DNA of 64,000 bases from Gammaproteobacteria bacterium (GCA_016200485.1 JACQEP010000020.1:31785-95784); one strand, 5' to 3'. Counted from the stretch's first letter, positions 46,525 through 55,845 are shown. The notes: generated from the letters alone by a model not told the origin. Made by a program: numbers and translations.

Positions 46525-46983
46525 ATGTCACCAAGAACAAACACCATTATATTCCCGCTTCTGCTAATCATTGTTTTACTTTCCGGTTGTGCGGCCAGGT
46601 ATGTAGCCGAGTACGACGCGTCTGTTAAAGACGAGATAGTACAGGTTGCCAAGAAAGTTGATCTGTTCTGGGGGAATCTATTGGATACACCGGTCCCTGA
46701 TAGAAAATATGCCACTTTCAAAAATTCATATAATGAAATAGAAACGGATATCAGAGGTTTGCTCATGAAGAATGAGATTAGGCCCCTGAACAAGGTCTCA
46801 ACCGAGCAGGTAAGGAATCTGCTGGATCTCTGGGTTGAAGACAAAAAAATTCATAAAGAGAATGATGGTTTTTCTGATTTCGAGGCCAAGCGGCATCGAA
46901 CACAATTTGTTCGGGTTTTTACTGCGATAGCAAAGGGGGAAGAGGCTAAAAATATATCGTCAGAGAGTACTTCTGACCAGTAA
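46525..46983 (+). CDS. Orphan lipoprotein
   Basis: 152 residues with a clear lipoprotein signal peptide ending LLSGC (Cys at about 22). The mature protein is helical and charged (VKDEIVQVAKKVDLFWGNLL; KYATFKNSYNEIETDIRGLL). I do not recognise the family. A strong ribosome site (gaggaggcaagg) precedes the start. The next gene (47004) begins 20 bases after its stop, so the two form a pair. The A+T-rich composition differs from the housekeeping genes. Probably a real accessory gene, possibly linked to the envelope. Confidence 0.7.
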   Translation: MSPRTNTIIFPLLLIIVLLSGCAARYVAEYDASVKDEIVQVAKKVDLFWGNLLDTPVPDRKYATFKNSYNEIETDIRGLLMKNEIRPLNKVSTEQVRNLLDLWVEDKKIHKENDGFSDFEAKRHRTQFVRVFTAIAKGEEAKNISSESTSDQ

Positions 46984-47003
46984 CGATAAAGGAGATATCG
47001 TTT

Positions 47004-47318
47004 ATGAGCTTTGATATTGATCAAGTCTTGAAAGATATGGCTGCCGCCGCAACAAAATCTGCTAAACATGAAGTAGCAGGCATACGGGACTATGCAGATT
47101 CCATACTTGAAAATGAAAAGGCGTCTCTAAAGGAACTCGGGGAAGCGAGGGTTAATGGTGAGATAACAGATAAGGTATTTGATAGAGAAATTGCGCGCGA
47201 GAAAAAGGTGGTTCAAACCGAGTTATTAACAATCCAGTTAATGACGGATGCGGCGGCTCAGAGAGCTGCAAATGCCGCCATTGATGTATTTATTAAAGCA
47301 GTGAAAGCGGCGATTTAG
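47004..47318 (+). CDS. Orphan helical protein, partner of the lipoprotein at 46525
   Basis: 104 residues, soluble and predicted all-helical: MSFDIDQVLKDMAAAATKSA, ENEKASLKELGEARVNGEIT, and an alanine-rich C terminus (AAAQRAANAAIDVFIKAVKA). No signal peptide or known motif. It follows the lipoprotein gene by 20 bases with aaaggaga upstream, which suggests joint expression. A hairpin (47328-47344) follows the stop. Function unknown. Confidence 0.65.
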   Translation: MSFDIDQVLKDMAAAATKSAKHEVAGIRDYADSILENEKASLKELGEARVNGEITDKVFDREIAREKKVVQTELLTIQLMTDAAAQRAANAAIDVFIKAVKAAI

Positions 47319-47327
47319 CATTATGAG

Positions 47328-47344
47328 GACCGCATAGTGCGGTT
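47328..47344 (+). terminator. Hairpin after the 47004 gene (weak terminator)
   Basis: gaccgca/tgcggtt with loop tag forms a six- to seven-pair stem ten bases after the stop. There is no T-run, so termination would be weak or Rho-assisted. Confidence 0.35.
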
Positions 47345-47361
47345 CACGAGCCTGTAAATAA

Positions 47362-47416
47362 TTTCTTGATTAAACTCCCTCATCCTCACCTTCTCCCGGA
47401 GGGAGAAGGAACCAAA
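47362..47416. repeat. Relic of the cagcttgttgaaaaa MITE
   Basis: The 55 bases from ttcttgatta to gaaccaaaa match 61897-61951 inside MITE copy 2 at most positions, including the cttctccc/gggagaag hairpin. The terminal repeats are missing, so this is a decayed internal fragment. Confidence 0.5.
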
Positions 47417-47571
47417 ACCGGGTATCTACAAATCGCCATTGATTCAGATATCTCTCAGCACAGACAAAATCAATTTTGAGATAGGTTATAGCTAATTAAC
47501 TAAAGGTAAATCTCCGGCTTTGCCGGAGGGCTCATAAAGGTTTGACCGGTGCGGCGGTCGATGTATTGGTT

Positions 47572-47720
47572 TTATCCCCTCCTCCTTTTTAGGAGGAGGG
47601 GTGGCGCGTAGCGACGGGGTGGTGGGTGAAAAGTTCACGGGTGTGTGGTTCGTCACGCACACCACCCCGCCCCGCCCCGCCCTGCAGGTACCCCTCCTCA
47701 TGACCATGAGGAGGGGATAA
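47572..47720. mobile_element. 149-bp palindromic element (paired REP-like hairpins)
   Basis: Perfect 12-bp terminal inverted repeats (ttatcccctcct at 47572-47583 and its complement at 47709-47720). Each end is itself a hairpin: cccctcctcc/ggaggagggg on the left and cccctcctcat/atgaggagggg on the right. The interior has ggggtggtgggtg facing caccaccccgcccc. It codes for nothing. The gap 47319-47874 consists essentially of such repeats, including a small ctccggc/gccggag hairpin at 47512-47528. Confidence 0.55.
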
Positions 47721-47755
47721 AGCGTTATGTTGCGGGCCATCTTTATTGTGTTAAC

Positions 47756-47801
47756 GCGCCTTGGAGGTGCTCACCCAATAAGCCACCGGCTTTGACGGTG
47801 G
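47756..47801. repeat. REP-like hairpin pair, second copy of the 22589-22635 unit
   Basis: gcgccttggaggtgc followed by a short linker and ccaccggctttgacggtgg matches 22589-22635 (gcgcctttgaggcgc ... ccaccggctttgccggtgg) with a few substitutions. The two copies lie 25 kb apart in intergenic DNA. Confidence 0.55.
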
Positions 47802-47874
47802 TCATTTAACTTGTAAGGTATTTAAGTACATGCCACATTAATAAAGCGGGAATTTAAGATGAGAAGTGTTTTTC

Positions 47875-48435
47875 CTAAACTACCCTTGGCTTTTTCAATA
47901 AATAAATCGTAGCCTTCCTCGCGGCGAGATAGAAGCCATCCCAGCAATACTCATCGTCACGATAAGAAATTTCTTTCAAAATGAAGGCACCGTGACAATT
48001 GGCGACCCGTTCGTTTTTCATGGCTTTTCTAATTCCCGCTAGTACGGCGTCATCATAGTTCTCGTATGGCCATTTCACTTCAGATTTGAACAAAAAATAA
48101 GAATTCGGTTCGACCGAAATGACTACCTTGCCGTAGACATTGTGGTCGGTAGCTTTCATTCCTTCTGCTTCGATAATTAATTTCTCTTTGCAGATATAGG
48201 TAACAGGTTGATCATTAACTCCCATATTGCCAGTATAAATCGAGGTTTCGTGATCGCTGCTCTCAATGTCAGGGGGAGACTTCATTACGGGGGCAAAATG
48301 ATCCGTTACGTAGGGATCTATGGGAGAATCTCCGGCGAGGCCATAACCGGTTTTTGTTTTTTCCTTGGGTGGCCGTAGCCACCTAATCAGCGCAAAGATA
48401 GCAAGAAATGCGATAATTATTATAATTAATTCCAT
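47875..48435 (-). CDS. Membrane-anchored protein of unknown function
   Basis: 186 residues. One N-terminal hydrophobic anchor (residues 2-19, ELIIIIIAFLAIFALI) followed by a basic stop-transfer (RWLRPPKEK) places the rest in the cytoplasm. The soluble part contains FAPVMKSPPDIESSDHET and KNERVANCHGAFILKEISYR; I do not recognise a family. It lies between repeats on both sides, with a palindromic element 42 bases upstream of its start. Real gene likely, function unknown. Confidence 0.6.
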   Translation of the reverse strand: MELIIIIIAFLAIFALIRWLRPPKEKTKTGYGLAGDSPIDPYVTDHFAPVMKSPPDIESSDHETSIYTGNMGVNDQPVTYICKEKLIIEAEGMKATDHNVYGKVVISVEPNSYFLFKSEVKWPYENYDDAVLAGIRKAMKNERVANCHGAFILKEISYRDDEYCWDGFYLAARKATIYLLKKPRVV

Positions 48436-48476
48436 GGTAATTCTCGCGTCTGGTTAATAATTGCTAGTCAGGATCA

Positions 48477-48544
48477 TAGGATGCGGTGAGGAACGAACCA
48501 CATCGTTCGCGATTGATGCGGTTCACTGCATTCACCACATCCTA
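48477..48544. repeat. 68-bp nested palindrome (taggatgcggtga type)
   Basis: Outer arms taggatgcggtga (48477-48489) and tcaccacatccta (48532-48544) pair in 12 of 13 positions; inner arms gaaccacatcg and tgatgcggttc also pair. The whole element can fold into one long hairpin. It sits just after the stop of the thioesterase gene and could serve as its 3' end. Confidence 0.6.
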
Positions 48545-48551
48545 CGTGAGA

Positions 48552-49046
48552 TCAATCTTTTTTATGAAACTTTGAACTCTCATCCGGCTGATCGCTGCGA
48601 TAAACTAGAAACGCCACAACCGTTGCTTCGGCGGTTTTCTCACCATCCACATACAATGCACATTCCACCGTATATTTCTTGTCATTCTTAATCTCAATCA
48701 CATGGGCGCGGAGTTCCAGTTCGCGGTCATTATACGTCGGCTTGAGGTATTTGATGTTCATCGAGCCGGTGGCGAAGCGGTAATGCGGTTCTGATCCTAA
48801 TTTGCGGCCTTCGTTGCGAATCGCGGTGGCCATGGCGGTGGCCATCGAGTGACAGTCTACGAGCGTGGCGATGATGCCGCCGCAGGTGACGCCGTCCCAG
48901 CCTTGGTGGATGTCTTTTGGTTTCCAGCGGCAGATGCCTTCGTCGCCTTCCCAATAGCTGTGGATGTGCAGGCCAGCGGGGTTTTCACCGCCGCAGCCGA
49001 AGCAGACATCACCGGGCATATATTTTTGGAAGAAATCGTGGTTCAT
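48552..49046 (-). CDS. PaaI-type hotdog thioesterase
   Basis: 164 residues with a single hotdog fold. CFGCGGENPAGLHIHSYW at 16-33 is the typical opening of this subgroup, followed by HQGWDGVTCGGIIATLVDCHSM (the helix of the fold with the catalytic acidic residue) and RFATGSMNIKYLKPTYNDREL. It probably hydrolyses an acyl-CoA; its place just downstream of the branched-chain and propionate genes suggests a role in CoA recycling, but a 100-base gap with a palindrome separates it from them, so joint transcription is uncertain. Confidence 0.82.
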   Translation of the reverse strand: MNHDFFQKYMPGDVCFGCGGENPAGLHIHSYWEGDEGICRWKPKDIHQGWDGVTCGGIIATLVDCHSMATAMATAIRNEGRKLGSEPHYRFATGSMNIKYLKPTYNDRELELRAHVIEIKNDKKYTVECALYVDGEKTAEATVVAFLVYRSDQPDESSKFHKKD

Positions 49047-49088
49047 ACATCACCTCGTAGTCATTAACATCTGTATCTTTTTTACAGT

Positions 49089-49116
49089 GTAGGGGCGATT
49101 CATGAATCGCCCCTAC
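49089..49116. repeat. Perfect 28-bp palindrome after prpD
   Basis: Arms gtaggggcgattca and tgaatcgcccctac are exact reverse complements with no spacer. It lies 30 bases after the prpD stop and 42 bases upstream of the thioesterase start. A degenerate copy is found at 11694-11721. It may mark the end of the catabolic operon. Confidence 0.65.
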
Positions 49117-49146
49117 GAACCGCTCACCTGTGAGTAGTGGGGATCT

Positions 49147-50580
49147 TCAAGTTCGTCGCCATAAATCCATAAATTCATTAACAGGTATCGCCAATAATGA
49201 TTTTTGATCCGATAACAGGTTCGTAAGTTTCTGTGTTTTAGCCGCTGGATAATGGCTGGCGAGATTGGCTTCCAGTTTGCTCTTGAGCAATGGGCGTGCC
49301 TCTGTGCGTCTGCGTCGATGGCCAATGGGGTACTCAACCACTTCCTGGATCACATTGCCATTTTTGAAGTGAATCGTGACGCTGTTGGCGATGGATCGTT
49401 TATCAGGGTCAAGATAGTCCTGGCTAAACTGTTTATCTTCGACCACTGACATTAAGTCGCGCAGATGGTCGATGCGCGGATCGGCGGCGGTTTGATCGCT
49501 GTAGTGATGACTTTCGAGCGTGCCGAAAATCAGGCCGATAGCAACGGCGTATTGCAGTGAATGATCGCGGTCGGCGTGATTGTGGAGCGGGCCGGTTTTG
49601 TTGATGATGCGGACGGCGGCGTCTTGAGTCGTGAGTTCGATATGATCAATGTCATCCAGCCGATTCTTCACGCGGTCATGTAATTGAATGGCACATTCAA
49701 CGGCGGTTTGGGCGTGGAACTCGACGGGGTAGGAGACCTTGAACAAAATGTTTTCCATGACATAACTGCCGAATGGCCGTTCGAGTTCAAACGATTTTCC
49801 TTTGAACGCGACATCATAAAATCCCCATTGTGGGACGCTGAGCACACTCGGATAACCCATCTCACCGTTGACGGCTAATAGCGCATGACGTACGGCGCGT
49901 GAGGTAGCATCGCCTGCGGCCCAGGATTTACGCCAGCCGGTATTCGGTGCGTGGCGATAGGCGCGCAAGGTACCACCATCGGCCCAGGCGTTGGAAATTG
50001 CATTGATGATAGTTTCTTTGTTGCCACCTAACAGCGCCGTGGCGACGGCGACAGAGGCGATTTTGATCAGTATTACGTGATCAATACCGACGCGATTGAA
50101 ACTGTTTTTCAGTGCCATCACACCTTGAATCTCATAGGCCTTGATCATCGCGTTGATGACGTCGGCCATGGTGTAAGTCTTGTTGTAATGACGGCTGGCG
50201 TAATCCGCAACCGCAAGAATGGCACCGAGATTATCCGAAGGATGGCCCCATTCGGCGGCGAGCCAGGTGTCGTTGTAATCGAACCAACGCACCATGGTGC
50301 CGATGTTGAACGCGGCTTGTATAGGATCAAGACGATAATCAGTGCCGGGAATCGGTACGCCGTTTTCTAGCGTCGCACCGGGGACAATTGGGCCGAGATG
50401 TTTGCGGCACTCGGCATCGCTGCTGAGCGCCAGAATTCCGCAGCCTAATGCATCCAGCAGGCAATAAACGGCGGTTTCTTGTGCCTCTGTGCTGGTGGTT
50501 TTGTAATTGAGTGCGTAGTCGGCAATTGCAACCAGAATTTGGTCGGGTGGGGGACGCACGTTGCTGAAATTGCTGCTCAT
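49147..50580 (-). CDS. prpD: 2-Methylcitrate dehydratase PrpD (MmgE/PrpD family)
   Basis: 477 residues, normal length. Family blocks: [57 protein letters not shown], and [19 protein letters not shown]. It dehydrates 2-methylcitrate to 2-methylaconitate or methylisocitrate intermediates in propionate breakdown. It overlaps prpC by four bases. No acnD/prpF alternative is present in the window, and a general aconitase would be needed to complete the step. Confidence 0.94.
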   Translation of the reverse strand: MSSNFSNVRPPPDQILVAIADYALNYKTTSTEAQETAVYCLLDALGCGILALSSDAECRKHLGPIVPGATLENGVPIPGTDYRLDPIQAAFNIGTMVRWFDYNDTWLAAEWGHPSDNLGAILAVADYASRHYNKTYTMADVINAMIKAYEIQGVMALKNSFNRVGIDHVILIKIASVAVATALLGGNKETIINAISNAWADGGTLRAYRHAPNTGWRKSWAAGDATSRAVRHALLAVNGEMGYPSVLSVPQWGFYDVAFKGKSFELERPFGSYVMENILFKVSYPVEFHAQTAVECAIQLHDRVKNRLDDIDHIELTTQDAAVRIINKTGPLHNHADRDHSLQYAVAIGLIFGTLESHHYSDQTAADPRIDHLRDLMSVVEDKQFSQDYLDPDKRSIANSVTIHFKNGNVIQEVVEYPIGHRRRRTEARPLLKSKLEANLASHYPAAKTQKLTNLLSDQKSLLAIPVNEFMDLWRRT

Positions 50581-51707
50581 GATTTATTCCTGGCAGCGAG
50601 TGGTACAAAGGGGCGATGTCCGGGGCCGGTGTAATCGGCGGAGGGACGGATGAGGCGATTATGTTGCCGCTGTTCCAGTATATGCGCTGCCCAGCCTGTG
50701 GTGCGGGAGATCACGAAGACAGGTGTGAAGAAGGCGTGCGGGATGCCACAGAAATGATAGGCCGATGCGCTGTAAAAATCCAGGTTCGGAAACAGCTTCT
50801 TTTCCTGTTGCATCAGCGACTCGATGCGCTCTGAAACTTTATAAAGTGAAAGATCGCTGCGTTGTTCAGCCAACTTTTTCGACCAGCTTTTGATGATGGG
50901 TGAGCGCGGATCGCCTTGACGATAGACGCGATGGCCAAAGCCCATGATCAATATTTTTTTTGCCAGCAGGGCACGCACACCTGCCTCGGCTTCATCAGGT
51001 GTTTTAAAGCGAGAGATCAATTCCATGGCTGCTTCATTGGCGCCGCCATGTAGCGGGCCGCGTAAAGTGCCGATGGCAGTGGTCATGGCCGAATAGAAAT
51101 CAGACAATGTGGATGCCGTGACACGTGCAGCGAAGGTGGAGGCGTTGAATTCATGTTCGGCGTAGAGAATCAGCGATACATCCACGGCGTGGCGTTGCAA
51201 CTCATCAACGGGTGCGTTATGCAATAGATGCAGAAAATGACCGGCGATGCTGTCTTCATCGCTTGTAGTATCAATCCGTCTGCCACTTTTATGAAAGTGA
51301 TGCCAATAGAGCAGCATAGGGCCGAAAGCAGCGAGCAGGCGATCGGCAATATCATTGGCGCTGTGAATATTGTTTTCAGGCTCTAGGCAACCGAGCGCGG
51401 AGCAGCCAGTACGCATGACATCCATTGGATGGGCGTTAGCGGGAATGCGTTCCAGAATTTCTTTCAGTGCGGGCGGCAAGCTCCGCAGTTTTTGTAGCTT
51501 GGCACGATACTGTGCGAGTTCGGTGGCGGTAGGTAATTCGCCATACATCAGGAGATAAGCAACTTCTTCGAAACAGGCATGTTCTGCAAGCTCAGTAATG
51601 TCGTAGCCACGGTAAAAGAGCTCATCGCCAGTGGCTTCGACGGTCGAGATTCCAGTTTCACCGGCGATAATGCCGGCCAGGCCGCTACTTTTTTGATTCT
51701 CCGTCAT
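50577..51707 (-). CDS. prpC: 2-Methylcitrate synthase PrpC
   Basis: 376 residues of the short citrate-synthase fold. Catalytic motifs: the His in [11 protein letters not shown], the His in [16 protein letters not shown], and the Asp in [15 protein letters not shown]-terminal [20 protein letters not shown] is typical of PrpC. It condenses propionyl-CoA with oxaloacetate. The start overlaps the end of prpB by 23 bases and its stop overlaps prpD by four, so the three prp genes are translationally coupled. Confidence 0.94.
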   Translation of the reverse strand: MTENQKSSGLAGIIAGETGISTVEATGDELFYRGYDITELAEHACFEEVAYLLMYGELPTATELAQYRAKLQKLRSLPPALKEILERIPANAHPMDVMRTGCSALGCLEPENNIHSANDIADRLLAAFGPMLLYWHHFHKSGRRIDTTSDEDSIAGHFLHLLHNAPVDELQRHAVDVSLILYAEHEFNASTFAARVTASTLSDFYSAMTTAIGTLRGPLHGGANEAAMELISRFKTPDEAEAGVRALLAKKILIMGFGHRVYRQGDPRSPIIKSWSKKLAEQRSDLSLYKVSERIESLMQQEKKLFPNLDFYSASAYHFCGIPHAFFTPVFVISRTTGWAAHILEQRQHNRLIRPSADYTGPGHRPFVPLAARNKS

Positions 51708-52569
51708 TTAGCTTCTCGTCCAGTTCCTGTTCATAACGATGGTAATCCAGGTGCTCATACAATTCTTCGCGAGTTTGCATTGCAGCTATCATGCCTTGCT
51801 GAGTTCCTTCGGCGCGCACGGCGATGTAGGTATTCCAGGCGGCTGCGCTCATGGCACGAAAGGCTGTGAGTGGATAAAGCGCGATGGCGACGCCCGCAGA
51901 TTGGAGCTGCTCGCGGGTAAATAAAGGTGTTTTGCCGAATTCGGTGATATTGGCAAGAATTGGTACTTTGACACTGGCGCTTAGTTGGCGATATAGCTCC
52001 AGATCGGTCAGTGCCTCGGGGAAAATCATATCTGCGCCCGCTGCAAGATAACGTTCTATGCGCTTCAATGCACCATCGAAACCTTCAACGGCAAAGGCGT
52101 CAGTGCGGGCCATGATCACAAACGAGGGATCATGGCGGGCGGCGACCGCGGTTTCAATACGGCTGACCATTTCTTCGGTGGAGACTAATTGTTTGTTAGG
52201 ACGGTGGCCGCAACGCTTTTGCGAGATTTGATCTTCGATGTGCATACCGGCGGCACCGGTGGCGATAAAGCGTTCGACGGTTTCCGTGACATCATCAAAT
52301 CCAGTGTCGGCATCGACCAATACCGGAAGAGAGGTGGCACTGGTCACACGTCGAATATCTTCGAGAACGTTTTCAAGCGTGGTGAGTCCGAGATCGGGCA
52401 AGCCATATGATGCATTAGCAATGCCTGCACCGGATAAATACAAAGCACGGAACCCGGCGTGTTCGGCAAGAATGGCGCAGTAGGCGTTGATTGCGCCGAC
52501 CATTTGCAATGGCTGTTCGGCGGCAAGCGCGTCGCGGAGACGTTGGCCAGCGGGGGCAATGTTGTTCAT
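51685..52569 (-). CDS. prpB: 2-Methylisocitrate lyase PrpB
   Basis: 294 residues, a phosphoenolpyruvate-mutase-superfamily barrel. The catalytic loop is [10 protein letters not shown] (KKCGH-type motif of isocitrate and methylisocitrate lyases), with DADTGFDD and [14 protein letters not shown] as metal and substrate blocks. It cleaves 2-methylisocitrate to pyruvate and succinate. It starts 19 bases after the E2 gene, linking the propionate genes to the branched-chain genes upstream. Confidence 0.95.
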   Translation of the reverse strand: MNNIAPAGQRLRDALAAEQPLQMVGAINAYCAILAEHAGFRALYLSGAGIANASYGLPDLGLTTLENVLEDIRRVTSATSLPVLVDADTGFDDVTETVERFIATGAAGMHIEDQISQKRCGHRPNKQLVSTEEMVSRIETAVAARHDPSFVIMARTDAFAVEGFDGALKRIERYLAAGADMIFPEALTDLELYRQLSASVKVPILANITEFGKTPLFTREQLQSAGVAIALYPLTAFRAMSAAAWNTYIAVRAEGTQQGMIAAMQTREELYEHLDYHRYEQELDEKLNDGESKK

Positions 52570-52588
52570 GTTAGCCCCGTCATTCGTG

Positions 52589-53710
52589 TTATTCCGCCTT
52601 TTCCAGATCCTTGATCACCGCCATCAAGAAGCGTGTCGCTTCGCCGCCGGTGACAGCACGATGATCGACAGTCAGTGACAACGGTAAGATGCGATGTATC
52701 ACCGCTTGGCCATTAAAGGCGACAACTTCATCACGCATTCGGCCCGCACCAAGAATCGCAACCGTTGGTGGAACCACGATAGGATCGGCATAACGGCCAC
52801 CAAACGTGCCGAAGTTCGACAAAGTGATGGTATAACCGCGCAGTTCTTCGGGCGGAATAGTACGTGTCTTGACGCCTTCCTTAATTCTATTGAGCGCCTG
52901 ACGCAACTCATCGGGTGTGCGTTCGGCAACATTACGTAGTACAGGCACGAACAAGCCATCATCGGTATCCACGGCAACGCCCAAGTCGATATTCTTACGC
53001 AGGCGTCTACCCACGGCCTGACTGTCGTACCAGGCATTCAACGAAGGTTCTGCCTTACAGCCAACAACAATGGCGCGAATCAAACGCAGGGTTGCATCGG
53101 TGCCTTTCGGCCAGGCATGAATGTCGGCATCATCGATGACGGTAACATCGGCGACTTCGGCATGGGCCTGGGTCATGATGTGCGACATCGCACGACGCAC
53201 ACCACGCAGCGTTTCCAGCGGACCGGCATCTTCAAGAATCTTGGCGACACGTTGCACATCGGCTTGGGTGATGGTTTCATCCGGGCCGGTCGGTGTGACG
53301 ATTGATAGATCGACATTCAAACGTTTGGCCAATGCGCGCACAGCGGGTGTTGCCTTGACACCGACTGCTGCAGGCCCGCCACCGCTGACAGCAGTGGGTG
53401 CTTCTTTAACAACACCCTGGCCGGTTTCCATCTTGCCCACCACGCTGCCTTGATCTTGTGGCGCATCGACTTGAACTTCGGAGAACTCGACCAATGGATC
53501 GCCGACTTTGGGAATGTCACCGGCTTTAACATGAATCTTCACGATCTTCCCGGCTTGCGGGCTAGGGATATCAACGATGGCCTTGGCGGTTTCGACGGCA
53601 ACCAGTGGTTGATCGACTTTGACTTCATCACCTTCCTTGACGTGCCATTCAACGATTTCGGCTTCCTGTAAGCCTTCGCCTAAATCAGGTAACTTGAATA
53701 CGTTGCTCAT
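52589..53710 (-). CDS. bkdB: Branched-chain alpha-keto acid dehydrogenase E2 (lipoyl acyltransferase)
   Basis: 373 residues. One N-terminal lipoyl domain with the acceptor lysine in VETAKAIVDIPSP (about 43), a short linker, the peripheral-subunit-binding segment (AVRALAKRLNVDLSIVTPTG) at 120-160, and a C-terminal catalytic domain ending in LTVDHRAVTGGEATRF with the DHRxxxG active site. It transfers the acyl group to CoA. Pairing with a Leu/Val dehydrogenase and the prp genes favours branched-chain keto acids over pyruvate as substrate. Its start overlaps the E1beta stop by four bases. Confidence 0.85.
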   Translation of the reverse strand: MSNVFKLPDLGEGLQEAEIVEWHVKEGDEVKVDQPLVAVETAKAIVDIPSPQAGKIVKIHVKAGDIPKVGDPLVEFSEVQVDAPQDQGSVVGKMETGQGVVKEAPTAVSGGGPAAVGVKATPAVRALAKRLNVDLSIVTPTGPDETITQADVQRVAKILEDAGPLETLRGVRRAMSHIMTQAHAEVADVTVIDDADIHAWPKGTDATLRLIRAIVVGCKAEPSLNAWYDSQAVGRRLRKNIDLGVAVDTDDGLFVPVLRNVAERTPDELRQALNRIKEGVKTRTIPPEELRGYTITLSNFGTFGGRYADPIVVPPTVAILGAGRMRDEVVAFNGQAVIHRILPLSLTVDHRAVTGGEATRFLMAVIKDLEKAE

Positions 53711-54696
53711 GCGGCCTCCATGGTCTTTTTGACGGCTTCAACGATACGTGCGGTATCCGGCATATAGTGTTTCTCCAGGCGGAACAACGGCAGGATAGTG
53801 TCATAGCCGGTCACACGTTGCACCGGAGCAAACAAGGTTAACAACCCGCGTTCTGCCAGTTGCGCCGCGATCTCGGCGCCTACGCCACAGGTGCGTGCCG
53901 CTTCATGGACAATAACACAGCGGCCGGTCTTTGCAACGGAGGCGAGGATGGTTTCCATATCCAAAGGCTTGATCGTAGCGACATCGATCACCTCGGCGCT
54001 GATGCCTTCCTTTGCCAGTTGGTCGGCGGCTTGCAGAGTTTCATGGGTCATTGCGCCCCAGGTGACTAGCGTAACGTCGGTACCATCACGCAGTTGGAAG
54101 CAGACATCCAGTGGTAACGGCTGACCGTCGTCGATGACTTCCTGCTTCACTAACCGATAAATGCGTGAAGGTTCCAGAAAGATCACGGGATCGGGATCTT
54201 GAATCGCAGCCAGTAACAAACCATAAGCGCGTGCGGGCGAAGAGGGCATGACTACGCGCAAGCCTGGCATATGAGCGAATAGTGCCTCGGTACTTTCGGA
54301 ATGATGTTCCGGTGCATGTATGCCCGCGCCGGAAGGCATGCGCAATACCATGGGGCACGTAATACGGCCGCGGGTGCGATTACGCAGGCGGCTGGCATGA
54401 TTGATGATCTGATCGACGGCTGAATAGGCAAAGCCCATGAACTGAATTTCGGCCACTGGTTTCAATCCTTGTGCGGCCATGCCGATAGCAATACCCGCGA
54501 TCAAGGTTTCTGCGAGAGGGGTGTCCAATACGCGATCTTTGCCAAAGCGTTGTTGTAGACCGACGGTGGCGCGAAAGACACCGCCGTTGCAACCGACATC
54601 TTCACCAAATACCACCACACTGGGATCCATCTCCATGGCTTTGGCCATGGCCATGTTCACGGCTTCAATCAAGGTGACTTCGCGCGACTCAGCCAT
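53707..54696 (-). CDS. bkdA2: Branched-chain alpha-keto acid dehydrogenase E1 beta
   Basis: 329 residues from ATG 54696, preceded by agggaggtaacgacc; a longer frame to 54765 lies inside the E1alpha gene and lacks a ribosome site. Transketolase pyrimidine domain: VVVFGEDVGCNGGVFRAT, DTPLAETLIAGIAIGMA, and the C-terminal domain VIDVATIKPLDMETILASV with GRCVIVHEAARTCGVGAEIA. Together with E1alpha it decarboxylates branched-chain keto acids in the TPP-dependent step. Overlap with E1alpha is eight bases. Confidence 0.9.
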   Translation of the reverse strand: MAESREVTLIEAVNMAMAKAMEMDPSVVVFGEDVGCNGGVFRATVGLQQRFGKDRVLDTPLAETLIAGIAIGMAAQGLKPVAEIQFMGFAYSAVDQIINHASRLRNRTRGRITCPMVLRMPSGAGIHAPEHHSESTEALFAHMPGLRVVMPSSPARAYGLLLAAIQDPDPVIFLEPSRIYRLVKQEVIDDGQPLPLDVCFQLRDGTDVTLVTWGAMTHETLQAADQLAKEGISAEVIDVATIKPLDMETILASVAKTGRCVIVHEAARTCGVGAEIAAQLAERGLLTLFAPVQRVTGYDTILPLFRLEKHYMPDTARIVEAVKKTMEAA

Positions 54697-55816
54697 GGTC
54701 GTTACCTCCCTTGTGAGCGGCCACTTCATCACGCTGCGATTGATAAGCACGGGGCAGGGTCGCATATAAATGATCGAACATGCTTTCTGGCGGCATCGGT
54801 GGCGTGTCGAGATATTTTTTCACTGCCACTTCAACCTTTTCTGTGCACTCGGCGAGTAACGCACTTTCTTGTTGCTCATTCCAGTCGAAGTATTGAGTGA
54901 TGTATTTGCGCAAGCGTTCGATAGGATCGTATTGGCGGTGCTGATCAACTTCTTCTTTCGAGCGATAGCGGCTGGCATCGTCAGCGGTGGTGTGATCACT
55001 CATACGATAAGTGATGGCTTCGATCAAGGTAGCGCCACCGCCCTGACGCGCCTTATCCAGCGCTACGGTCATTCGATGACGGACTGCAATAATGTCGTTG
55101 CCATCTACTTGTTCGCCCGGAATTCCGGCGGCAATCGCTTTTTGAGCCAGTGTCTCAGCATTGGTTTGTGCCTTGCGTGGCACAGAGATTGCCCATTGAT
55201 TGTTGGTGACGACAATGATCATCGGCAATTGCCAGGCACCCGCCAGATTCATCGCCTCGTAAAAATCGCCTTTGGAGGTAGCACCATCGCCCAGCACGGC
55301 CACGGCGACGCGGGGTTGTTTGCGTAGTTTCATCGCATAGGCAATGCCGGCGGCGTGCGGGATGTGTGAAGCAATCGGCACAGAGATCGGAAAATCTTCA
55401 GAAGGCACATTAAATTTCATACTGCGTTCATCACCGCCCCAATACAACAAAATGTCAGACATCTCGACACCACGCTGGAATTGGGCACCGTATTCGCGAT
55501 AGGCGGGGACCAGCACATCTTCCTTGCGCATGGCGCGGCCAATGCCGACGGTAACCGCTTCCTGGCCGAGTGATGAGGCATAAGTGCCCATTTTTCCGGT
55601 ACGCTGCAAGGCAATGGCCTTGGCATCGAAGGTACGAGTCAATACCATCATCCGATACAAGGCGAGCATTTCTTCGGCATTGGTGGTGAATTCTGGCAGT
55701 GAGGTGGCCGTTTCGCCTTTGTGATTCAGAAACTGGCTGTAGTGAATTTCAAACTTGGCAACGCATTGCTTTGAATCGCCAACCGGGACTGAGTTGTTGT
55801 TATCTGCGTTAGCCAT
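54689..55816 (-). CDS. bkdA1: Branched-chain alpha-keto acid dehydrogenase E1 alpha
   Basis: 375 residues from ATG 55816, seven bases after agagga; a TTG two codons upstream is less likely. The TPP motif is GDGATSKGDFYEAMN followed by NNQWAIS, and the loop YRMSDHTTADDASRY is the regulatory segment of E1alpha proteins. GTYASSLGQEAVTVG and VLVPAYREYGAQFQRG resemble branched-chain and acetoin-type E1 rather than PDH. Located between Leu dehydrogenase (29-base gap) and E1beta. No E3 is present, so lipoamide dehydrogenase must come from elsewhere in the genome. Confidence 0.9.
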   Translation of the reverse strand: MANADNNNSVPVGDSKQCVAKFEIHYSQFLNHKGETATSLPEFTTNAEEMLALYRMMVLTRTFDAKAIALQRTGKMGTYASSLGQEAVTVGIGRAMRKEDVLVPAYREYGAQFQRGVEMSDILLYWGGDERSMKFNVPSEDFPISVPIASHIPHAAGIAYAMKLRKQPRVAVAVLGDGATSKGDFYEAMNLAGAWQLPMIIVVTNNQWAISVPRKAQTNAETLAQKAIAAGIPGEQVDGNDIIAVRHRMTVALDKARQGGGATLIEAITYRMSDHTTADDASRYRSKEEVDQHRQYDPIERLRKYITQYFDWNEQQESALLAECTEKVEVAVKKYLDTPPMPPESMFDHLYATLPRAYQSQRDEVAAHKGGNDHG

Positions 55817-55845
55817 CGTCAAATCCTCTGCGAGATAAATACTAA

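Noticed and set aside
45675..46844. A 389-residue open frame on the minus strand.
   Set aside because: It is antisense to the RAYT gene and to the orphan lipoprotein start, has no recognisable domain, and uses codons as a shadow frame would. The plus-strand RAYT with HLH and Tyr motifs is clearly the real gene.
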